A DNA stretch of 64,000 nt from contig NZ_BMTL01000022.1 of NCBI RefSeq assembly GCF_014649655.1, positions 1 to 64,000 of the forward strand, given 5' to 3'. Shown here piece after piece: positions 57,846 to 64,000 of this stretch. The translations under genes were made by a program, and so were the position numbers. The DNA comes from Streptomyces humidus. GTDB lineage: Bacteria; Actinomycetota; Actinomycetes; Streptomycetales; Streptomycetaceae. The notes under the pieces are model-generated. The model was given only the letters and a program-made list of their open reading frames with translations, was not told where the DNA came from and did no database searches. The stretch's first letter is position 1. Each line of letters opens with the position of its first letter.

Positions 57846-58977
57846 GGGCCCGCTCCCTTCCTCGGGCGGCGAGGGCGCCGAGGCGCGCGGCGATCTCCAG
57901 CGGTGCGGGCAGCGCCTCCACCTCCGCCCGTACTTCGGCGGCCGCCCGCCGGACCGCGTCGTCCTCGAGCCAGCGGCGGAAGAGTTCAGGCCCGATGGCG
58001 TCGGCGTGGGCGAAGACGCCGACGCCGCGCCGGCCGATCGCCGCGGCGGCCGCGTAGTGACCGATGCCGCCCGCGAAGACGAGCTGGGGCAGCCCCAGGG
58101 CCAGCGCGGTCAGGGAGGTGCCGCCGCCGCCGTGGTGGATGACGGCCGTGCACCTCGGCAACAGGTCCGACAGCGGAATCCAGCCCGCCGCACGGACGTT
58201 GGACGGCAGCGTCCCGTACTTGGACAGGTCGTACCCGCTGATCGCCAGGACGAAGTCGGCGTCCACCTCCCCCGCCGCCGCGATGATCTGCTCGACCGGG
58301 CCGATCTCGCCCCAGGTGAGCCCCATGGTCACCGCGACGGTCGGCCGCGGCGTCGGCGCCGTGAGCCAGTCGGGCAGCTCGGCGCCGCCGCTGTAGGGCA
58401 CGTTGCGCATGGCCCAGCCGTACTGGCCTTCGGGCTCGACACTGGGCGGCGTGATGTGGACGGCGACCGGGTCGGCGGGCAGCCCGTCGACGCCGAACCG
58501 TTCGAAGGAGCCGGTCATGTGGGAGGCGATGCGCTCGCACAGTCCGCGCGAGCTCTCCAGGTACACGTCGTGCTGGACGGCCGGGATCCCCAGGAGAGCC
58601 GCGCACAGGGCGCCCGCCGCGGCACTGGAGTCGTGCACGATCAGATCGGGCCGCCAACGCCCGGCGGCCTCCACCAGACCGGGCGCCGTGCGGTCGTTCA
58701 CCGCGCCGAAGATCTCGGCGATGGTGGCGGCCTCGGCCGGGCTGGTGGCCCGGGACTCGTAGAGGCCCTGGTGGCGTTCGAACAGCGGCATGAACATCGG
58801 GCCGATCTCGAGGTCCGGCGCGACGTCCACCATGGACAGCCCGGCCGCGGTCACCACCGATCCCTCACCGGCCGTCGCGAACAGCACGTCGTGGCCCGCC
58901 GCCCGCAGCGCCCAGGCCAGGGGGATCAACGGGAGTGTGTGGGCACGGATCGGAGCGGTGTGGAAGAGCACCCGCAT
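57838..58977 (-). CDS. Glycosyltransferase, GT-B (GT1), E
   Basis: A 379-residue antibiotic glycosyltransferase (MRVLFHTAPIRAHTLPLIPL; donor signature HHGGGGTSLTALALGLPQLV). The VHDSSAAAGALCAALLGIPA segment in the acceptor half distinguishes it from the other four. It lies in the sugar-biosynthesis unit between the 4-ketoreductase (64-base gap) and the 3-ketoreductase (overlapping). Confidence 0.9.
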   Translation of the reverse strand: MRVLFHTAPIRAHTLPLIPLAWALRAAGHDVLFATAGEGSVVTAAGLSMVDVAPDLEIGPMFMPLFERHQGLYESRATSPAEAATIAEIFGAVNDRTAPGLVEAAGRWRPDLIVHDSSAAAGALCAALLGIPAVQHDVYLESSRGLCERIASHMTGSFERFGVDGLPADPVAVHITPPSVEPEGQYGWAMRNVPYSGGAELPDWLTAPTPRPTVAVTMGLTWGEIGPVEQIIAAAGEVDADFVLAISGYDLSKYGTLPSNVRAAGWIPLSDLLPRCTAVIHHGGGGTSLTALALGLPQLVFAGGIGHYAAAAAIGRRGVGVFAHADAIGPELFRRWLEDDAVRRAAAEVRAEVEALPAPLEIAARLGALAARGRERARV

Positions 58978-59041
58978 GGAACGTCCCTTCTCGGATTCTC
59001 TCGGGTCGCGATGGACGGAAGCGGCCGGCCGGACTTCGGCG

Positions 59042-59998
59042 TCAGGAACCGGTGCGGCGGGCGGCGCGGTCGTGCCAGTCGTCGCTCAGCGCGCCCTCCA
59101 CGGGGCGCTGGGCCTTCCAGCCCAGCAGCAGCCGCGCGGGATCCGGGTCGACGGCGAGCCAGTCACCGCCGGCGCCCGGAGAGACCGGGCCGCCCGCGCC
59201 GGGAGCCCGTTCCTCCAGCCGGGTCGGCACCCCGCTGGCGGCGATGAGCTGCCGCACCAGCCGGCGCACCGGCACCGTGGTGCCGCTGCCGATGTTGACG
59301 GCCTGCCCGACGAGGCCCCCGCGGGCGGCGGCCAGCACGGCGTCGCCCGCGTCCCGGATGTCGATGTAGTCGCGTTGGGCGCGCAGCGGGGCGAGCACCA
59401 GTTCGGCGTCGCGCCCCTCCTCGCGCGCGGTGAGCAGCTCCTCGAGGACCCGGCCCAGCAGGCTGGCCGGAGCCGTGCCGGGACCCGCGACGTTCACGAG
59501 CCGCACGACGACCGCGTCGACGCGGCCCGCGCGGGCTGCCTCGAGCACGGCGGTGGAAGCCGCCAGTTTGATCCGTCCGTACGCACCCGCGGGCCGCGGT
59601 GCGGTGTTCTCGCCGATCGGCACGCCACGGGGCGTCGGCCCGTACTCCATGACGGTGCCGACCTGGACGAACCGAGGCCGGAAGGGGAGGGCGCCGAGGG
59701 CGGCCAGCACGCGCTCGGTGAGTTCCAGGAGCGAGGTGCGCATCACCTCCTCGCTGCTCCCCCACGGCTGCCCGGCCGCGTTGACCACGACGGCGGGGCG
59801 TTCGGCCTCCAGCGTGCGGACGATCTTCTCCACCGGCTCGGCCGTCAGGTCCAGCCGGACGAACCGGGCGTACGGCAGGCGTTCGGCGCGGTCGCGCGCC
59901 ACGGTGACGACGTCGTACCCCTCGGCCGCGAACGAGGCGCTGACATGGCGTCCCACCCATCCGGTGCCGCCGAGCACGACCGCGGTCTCACGCCCCAT
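59042..59998 (-). CDS. NDP-hexose 4-ketoreductase
   Basis: A 318-residue NAD(P)-dependent SDR of the extended type (VVLGGTGWVGRHV cofactor loop; Tyr/Lys pair in YGRIKLA; NVAGPGTAPAS substrate segment). It reduces the 4-keto group as the last step of sugar synthesis (UrdR/LanR type) and so sets C-4 stereochemistry. Its start overlaps the 2,3-dehydratase stop by 11 bases. Confidence 0.88.
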   Translation of the reverse strand: MGRETAVVLGGTGWVGRHVSASFAAEGYDVVTVARDRAERLPYARFVRLDLTAEPVEKIVRTLEAERPAVVVNAAGQPWGSSEEVMRTSLLELTERVLAALGALPFRPRFVQVGTVMEYGPTPRGVPIGENTAPRPAGAYGRIKLAASTAVLEAARAGRVDAVVVRLVNVAGPGTAPASLLGRVLEELLTAREEGRDAELVLAPLRAQRDYIDIRDAGDAVLAAARGGLVGQAVNIGSGTTVPVRRLVRQLIAASGVPTRLEERAPGAGGPVSPGAGGDWLAVDPDPARLLLGWKAQRPVEGALSDDWHDRAARRTGS

Positions 59999-61346
59999 GA
60001 GGCTCAGCCCCCTCCGAGCTGCGCAGCCCGGCCAGCAGGGTCCGGGCCTGGATGTTCACGTAGTTGGCGTGCCTCAGCAGAGCGCTGAGCTGACGGACCG
60101 TCACCCAAAGGAAGCCCGGCTCCTCCTCGACCGGGAAGTCCTCGCCCACGTCGACGACGCGGTAGCGGTTGTCCGCGTGGTGGAAGCGGCCGCCCTCCTC
60201 CGACTGGACGGAGTCGTACAGGACCCGGCCGGCGTCCGGATCCAGGACCAGGTCGAGATAGCGCGGCCGCCGCCGCTCGGGCAGCGCGCCGGCGTGCCCG
60301 GGAAGGCACTGCACGGTGGGGGCCAGTTCGGCGACGTCCAGGACGCCGGCCTCCGTCTTGACCTGGGCCAGCAGATGGCGCACACCGCCGATGTCCCGTG
60401 CGACGAACGCCGCCAGGCCCTGCTCGACGGGCGCCAGCAGCGGCTGCGTCCACTGGGTGACCTCCCGGTTCGCGGCGTGCACGGCGGCGGCGACGATCGT
60501 GAAGTGACGGCCGTCCTCGTGGCCGATCTCGTCCTCCTTGCGGTACCAGCGCTCGACGTCGGCCAGCGCGATGCTCCGCTGCCGCAGCTCGCGCAGCGAC
60601 TTGATCTCGGTCAGCCGGCTCAGCAGCTCTGCGTCGTCGTGGCGCGAGTCCGCGTCGCGCGCGAAGAGCGGGACGGTCGACAGGACGGTCCGTGCGTCCA
60701 TGTTGACCACGTTGTCCCGCTCGAGCAGCCGGTGGATCTGCCCGATGGTGAGCCAGCGGAAGTCGTCGTGGGGCGGAACTTCGCCGAGGGCCTCGACCAC
60801 CATGTTGCGGTTGCGCTTGCGCAGGAACCATGAGCCCTGTTCGGACTGGAGGGAGTCGTACAGCACGCGTCCCCGCCGGGGTGGGGCGAACTGGTCGATG
60901 TAGGTGACCGGAGCGCCTCGGTGCACCCCCGTGTAGTTGCTGCGGGTCGCCTGCACCGTGGGCGACAGCTGCACGGTGTCCAGGTTGCCCGGCTCCATCT
61001 TGGCCTGCATCAGGCAGTGCAGCACACCGCCGAACTCCTTGACGAGGATGCCGAGAACACCGACCTCGGGCTGGTTGATGATGGGCTGGGACCAGGAGGC
61101 CTCCTCCCCGTCCCAGGCCGTGTCCACCCGCAGGCCCTCCACCGAGAAGAACCTCCCGCTGTCGTGGACCAGGTCGCCGGTGTCGTCACGGAACCCCCAG
61201 CCCACCAGTTCCGCGAACGGGATGCGGTCGACGGCGTAGCGGTTGGTGCGACGCTGCTCCGCGAACCACGCGTCGAACTCGGCGTTGGGCGTCACGACGC
61301 TGTCCCGCGTGAGCGCCGACCTCTCGAACCTGTCGACGTCACTCAT
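59988..61346 (-). CDS. NDP-hexose 2,3-dehydratase
   Basis: A 452-residue enzyme that removes the C-2 hydroxyl of dTDP-4-keto-6-deoxyglucose. It is an internal duplication: the two halves share the patterns W(S/T)QP(I/L), LxQ(A/V)KxExGxLDxxxLxPTVQ, GRVLYDS(L/V)QSE(Q/E)G and WxTxxQ. The length is slightly below the usual 460-485. Start ATG 61346 overlaps the 4,6-dehydratase stop (ATGA). Confidence 0.93.
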   Translation of the reverse strand: MSDVDRFERSALTRDSVVTPNAEFDAWFAEQRRTNRYAVDRIPFAELVGWGFRDDTGDLVHDSGRFFSVEGLRVDTAWDGEEASWSQPIINQPEVGVLGILVKEFGGVLHCLMQAKMEPGNLDTVQLSPTVQATRSNYTGVHRGAPVTYIDQFAPPRRGRVLYDSLQSEQGSWFLRKRNRNMVVEALGEVPPHDDFRWLTIGQIHRLLERDNVVNMDARTVLSTVPLFARDADSRHDDAELLSRLTEIKSLRELRQRSIALADVERWYRKEDEIGHEDGRHFTIVAAAVHAANREVTQWTQPLLAPVEQGLAAFVARDIGGVRHLLAQVKTEAGVLDVAELAPTVQCLPGHAGALPERRRPRYLDLVLDPDAGRVLYDSVQSEEGGRFHHADNRYRVVDVGEDFPVEEEPGFLWVTVRQLSALLRHANYVNIQARTLLAGLRSSEGAEPHGA

Positions 61347-62314
61347 CGCACGGCCTCCATCGCCTTCCACCACGCGGGGTTGGCCCGGTACCAGTGCACG
61401 ACCCGGGCCAGGCCCTCCTCGAAGGGGACCTGCGGCCGATAGCCGAGCTCCGCCCGGATCTTGCCGTCGTCGACGGCGTAGCGCAGGTCGTGACCCTTGC
61501 GGTCCTCGACGTGCCGCACCCGGCTCCAGTCGGCTCCGCACAGCTCCAGCAGCAGCTCGGTCATCCGCCTGTTGGTCAGCGCGGTGCCGCCGCCGACGTT
61601 GTAGACCTCCCCCGCCCTGCCCCGGGTCAGGACCAGCTGGACGGCCCGGCAGTGGTCGTCGACGTGGATCCACTCGCGGACGTTGTGCCCGTCTCCGTAC
61701 AGCGGCACCGTCCCGCCCGCCGTCAGCCGGGTGATGAACAGCGGGACCAGTTTCTCGATGTGCTGGTAGGGACCGTAGTTGTTGGAGCACCGGGTGATCC
61801 GCACATCCAGCCCGTGGGTGCGCCAGTAGGCGCGGGCCATCAGATCCGCGGCAGCCTTCGAGGCCGCGTAGGGGGAGTTGGGCAGCAGCGGGCTGTCCTC
61901 GGTCCACGAGCCGCCGTCGATCGAGCCGTACACCTCGTCCGTGGAGACGTGCACGAACCGTGCCACGCCGGCTGCCAGGCAGGCGTCCAGCAGGCTCTGG
62001 GTGCCGACGACGTTCGTGCGCACGAACTCGGCGGCGCCGAGCACCGACCGGTCCACGTGCGATTCCGCGGCGAAGTGCACGACGCAGTCGTGCCCGGGGA
62101 CGAGGGAGCGCAGCAGCTCCCCGTCGGTGACGTCCCCGCGCACGAACGTCAGGCGCGGGTGGTCCAGCGGCAGGTTGTCGGTGTTGCCGGCGTAGGTGAG
62201 TGCGTCGAGGACGGTCACCTCGGCCTCTTCGTAGCCGGGATACCCACCCCCGAGCAGGGTGCGCGCGTAGTTCGAGCCGATGAATCCGGCTCCTCCGGTG
62301 ACCAGGATTCTCAT
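61343..62314 (-). CDS. rfbB: dTDP-glucose 4,6-dehydratase
   Basis: A 323-residue extended SDR (RmlB) that makes dTDP-4-keto-6-deoxyglucose. NAD loop TGGAGFIGSNY, catalytic Thr-Asp-Glu in HVSTDEVYGS, Tyr/Lys in YAASKAAADL, and the RCSNNYGPYQHIEKLVPLFI block. It is the first gene of the leftward sugar unit (4,6-dehydratase, 2,3-dehydratase, 4-ketoreductase, GT, 3-ketoreductase). The 139-base gap to the rightward epimerase holds divergent promoters. Confidence 0.96.
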   Translation of the reverse strand: MRILVTGGAGFIGSNYARTLLGGGYPGYEEAEVTVLDALTYAGNTDNLPLDHPRLTFVRGDVTDGELLRSLVPGHDCVVHFAAESHVDRSVLGAAEFVRTNVVGTQSLLDACLAAGVARFVHVSTDEVYGSIDGGSWTEDSPLLPNSPYAASKAAADLMARAYWRTHGLDVRITRCSNNYGPYQHIEKLVPLFITRLTAGGTVPLYGDGHNVREWIHVDDHCRAVQLVLTRGRAGEVYNVGGGTALTNRRMTELLLELCGADWSRVRHVEDRKGHDLRYAVDDGKIRAELGYRPQVPFEEGLARVVHWYRANPAWWKAMEAVR

Positions 62315-62453
62315 GCACAGGACCTTGCGGGCGACGGATGGCCTGCGGGTCGAGAGGGGCTCGAAGCCGGCAGCGCCGGGCGGCCGTCGGACCGTTCGGC
62401 TCCAACGCGCCTTGAGGCGGCGGTCCTACGGTCGGCGCATGGAGTCTCGCAGC

Positions 62454-63056
62454 ATGGAAATCCGCAACCTGGCGCTGCCGGACGTCTTCCTCGTCACACC
62501 GAGGGGATTCCCGGATCGCCGAGGCACCTTCTACGAGTCGTTCCGCCAGGACCTGCTGTCCGAGGCGCTCGGCCGGAACTTCACCATCGCGCAGAGCAAT
62601 CTCTCCGTCTCGCACCGCAGGGTGCTGCGCGGGATCCACGGTGTGCGGGGCGAGTTCAGCCAGGCGAAGCTGGTGACCTGTCTGCGCGGCGCGGTCGTCG
62701 ACATCGTGGTCGATCTGCGGGTCGGCTCACCGACGTTCGGCCGGCACGAGGTGGTCTGGCTCGATCACCGGTCCCTGACGAGTCTGTTCATCGCCGAGGG
62801 GCTCGGGCATTCGTTCCTGGCGCTGGACGACGACACGGTCATGAACTACCACTGTTCGCAGCCCTATGTGGCCGACGCGGTGTACACCGTGAGCGCTCTC
62901 GACCCGGCCCTGGCACTTCCCTGGGGACTGACCGAGCCTCCGGTGATGTCCGAGAGCGACCTGGCCGCGCCGTCCGTGGAGGAGGCCGTCGCCAAGGACC
63001 TGCTCCCGACGTACGAGGAGTGCCTCGAGCTGTACGGCCGGTCCGTCCCGGCATGA
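62454..63056 (+). CDS. dTDP-4-keto-6-deoxyhexose 3,5-epimerase
   Basis: A 200-residue RmlC-type cupin. Catalytic His in VLRGIHGVRG, the Lys in FSQAKLVTCL, and GLGHSFLAL and the Tyr in MNYHCSQPY are visible. It inverts C-5 (and/or C-3), so at least one sugar is of the L-series, for example L-rhodinose. I chose the ATG at 62454 (family start MEIRNLALPDVF, GGAG site); the ATG at 62439 adds five residues. Confidence 0.92.
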   Translation: MEIRNLALPDVFLVTPRGFPDRRGTFYESFRQDLLSEALGRNFTIAQSNLSVSHRRVLRGIHGVRGEFSQAKLVTCLRGAVVDIVVDLRVGSPTFGRHEVVWLDHRSLTSLFIAEGLGHSFLALDDDTVMNYHCSQPYVADAVYTVSALDPALALPWGLTEPPVMSESDLAAPSVEEAVAKDLLPTYEECLELYGRSVPA

Positions 63057-63062
63057 GGTGCC

Positions 63063-63100
63063 GGCGCGTCCGGCCGGGGTCCCTCCCGGCCGGACGCGCC
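63063..63100. terminator. Strong terminator between epimerase and KASIII-like genes
   Basis: Perfect 16-bp stem (63063-63078 with 63085-63100), 6-base loop, then TTT. It serves the rightward epimerase and sits just beyond the TAG of the leftward gene. Confidence 0.88.
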
Positions 63101-63107
63101 TTTCGTC

Positions 63108-64000
63108 CTACGGCGTCTTCGCGCCGGCGCCTCGGGCCGTCCCGGGCCCGGACGCCCACACGGGCCGCTCGAGGATCTCCAGCACGACGGCGACCGTGGC
63201 GAAGCCGGCCGACCCGCCCAGCAGCAGCACGTGGTCGCCGGGGGCCAGCAGCCCGTCGAGCAGCAGGCGTTCGAGGGACACCAGCTGGTCGCTGACGCCC
63301 AGGTGGCCGGTGACCGCGCCGATGTCGAAACAGGAGCGCTCCATGGGCAGTCCGAGGGGCGCCATCACGAACTGGTCGACCACGAACCGGGACATGTTGT
63401 GGAAGATCACCTTCGTGAGGCCGGCGACCGCGATGCCCGCCTCGGCCGCCGACGTCCGGGCCAGGTCGGCATGGTTGGCGGCCATCAGGGAGGCCGCCTC
63501 CACCGTCGACATCACGTTGTCGACGAAGTGGTCGAGGCGTCCCTGCTCGTCGATCCGGCCCCCGGCGGACGAGGGGAACAGCGGCTCGTCGCCCCGTTGC
63601 ATCATCTCGAGTTCGGGAATCGTACGGGAGTTGACGGAGCGGATTCTCGCGAAGCCGCCGTCGGTGCCGAGCACCGCGGCGCTGGCGCCGTCGCCGCCGA
63701 TGAAGGAGTACGAGCCCCAGCGGTCGATCCACGGGCCGAAGACGTCGGCGCCCGTCAACAGCACCGTGCGGTGCCGCAGGGCGCCGGTCAGCTGGCCGAC
63801 GGCGAGTTCCATCGCGCTGAGCATCGCCGAGCAGCCGGTGCGCAGTTCGGTCACCGGGGCGGCGCCACCGCCGAGTTCGCGCAGGGTGTAGCCGGCGATC
63901 GACCAGCCGGCCGGCCCCGGCGGGAACACACTGGCGTGGATGAGCGCGTCCAGTTCCTTGGACTCCAGCCCGGCACGCTCCAGTGCCGTGCGCGCCGCCG
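63108..64000 (-). CDS. KASIII-like acyltransferase, Cys-His-Asp type (5' end outside window)
   Basis: About 296 codons are visible; the frame runs off the right edge (…ALERAGLESKELDALIHASV before the internal GTG at 63929), so roughly 40-50 N-terminal residues are missing. The active segment LRTGCSAMLSA keeps the Cys, His is in VIFHNMSRF, and the Asn of condensing KASIII is replaced in GHLGVSDQ. A Cys-His-Asp triad is that of CerJ and ChlB6-like acyltransferases that acylate sugars. It is a second, clearly different copy beside the Ser-type protein at 30401. Confidence 0.88.
   Translation of the reverse strand, partial: AARTALERAGLESKELDALIHASVFPPGPAGWSIAGYTLRELGGGAAPVTELRTGCSAMLSAMELAVGQLTGALRHRTVLLTGADVFGPWIDRWGSYSFIGGDGASAAVLGTDGGFARIRSVNSRTIPELEMMQRGDEPLFPSSAGGRIDEQGRLDHFVDNVMSTVEAASLMAANHADLARTSAAEAGIAVAGLTKVIFHNMSRFVVDQFVMAPLGLPMERSCFDIGAVTGHLGVSDQLVSLERLLLDGLLAPGDHVLLLGGSAGFATVAVVLEILERPVWASGPGTARGAGAKTP

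Noticed and set aside
22585..64000. Direct identification as the polyketomycin, cervimycin or oxytetracycline cluster
   Set aside because: Polyketomycin-type clusters are not expected to carry an OxyD-like amidotransferase, cervimycin has no C-9 ketoreductase or type I PKS, and oxytetracycline has no iterative PKS or glycosyltransferases. The mix does not match any one of them.
1..64000. CRISPR arrays, tRNA or rRNA genes
   Set aside because: No regularly spaced repeat array with unique spacers and no cloverleaf or rRNA-like segment was recognised on reading; the direct repeats found are adjacent or irregular.

Overview
The base composition, the codon bias (almost every third position G or C) and the gene content (SARP and LuxR regulators, type II polyketide genes, GH6 and GH62 secreted hydrolases, a class-E-type LAETG cell-wall protein, a CsoR-type copper operator pair) point to a Streptomyces chromosome. 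No rRNA, tRNA or CRISPR array was seen.

Left part (1-22.6 kb) is a patchwork. It opens with the remains of a respiratory nitrate reductase locus: narJ without its 5' end and narI cut off after about 42 codons, next to a hairpin that looks like the end of an IS200/IS605-type element. A hemerythrin-like protein and a NarK-type nitrate/nitrite transporter follow. Next comes a copper block: a DUF4396 membrane protein, and a DUF6153-like protein with a methionine-rich multicopper oxidase, each under a CsoR-like palindrome. After that lie a Phd/VapC toxin-antitoxin pair, a FemAB/BioF2-like acyltransferase, a secreted GH62 arabinofuranosidase, a LacI-type repressor facing a GH6 endoglucanase with CebR-like operators between them, a phytanoyl-CoA-dioxygenase-like enzyme facing an AraC regulator, a LAETG surface protein, a two-gene DWTQWTGG module of unknown function and a duplicated ABM-domain membrane protein. 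An IS5-type (ISL2-like) element of 2,598 bp closes this part. It has 108-bp inverted repeats, a 3-bp target duplication and cargo genes (DUF2975 plus a small HTH regulator), and it sits exactly in the overlapping stop codons of two convergent genes.

Right part (22.6 kb to the end, open at 64,000) is one large biosynthetic gene cluster. Its core is a type II PKS (KS-alpha, CLF, ACP) with an OxyD-like asparagine-synthetase-type amidotransferase, C-9 ketoreductase, didomain aromatase/cyclase, OxyN/MtmX-like cyclase, discrete acyltransferase, OxyF/MtmMII-like methyltransferase and a FAD monooxygenase. This set fits a carboxamide-bearing, tetracycline-like aromatic scaffold. A second polyketide system sits inside it: a 1,790-residue iterative type I PKS (KS-AT-DH/TH-KR-ACP, of the 6-methylsalicylate type), two KASIII-like acyltransferases and an acyl/aryl-CoA ligase, which would make and attach an aryl acid.

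The sugar genes (RmlA, RmlB, 2,3-dehydratase, 3-ketoreductase, E1-type 3-dehydrase, 4-ketoreductase, 3,5-epimerase) form a full route to 2,3,6-trideoxyhexoses, and five GT-B glycosyltransferases can build an oligosaccharide. An acyl-CoA carboxylase beta/epsilon pair supplies extender units. A SARP and an atypical LuxR/NarL regulator control the cluster. No transporter, resistance gene, aminotransferase or second oxygenase is visible, so the cluster very likely continues beyond the right edge.
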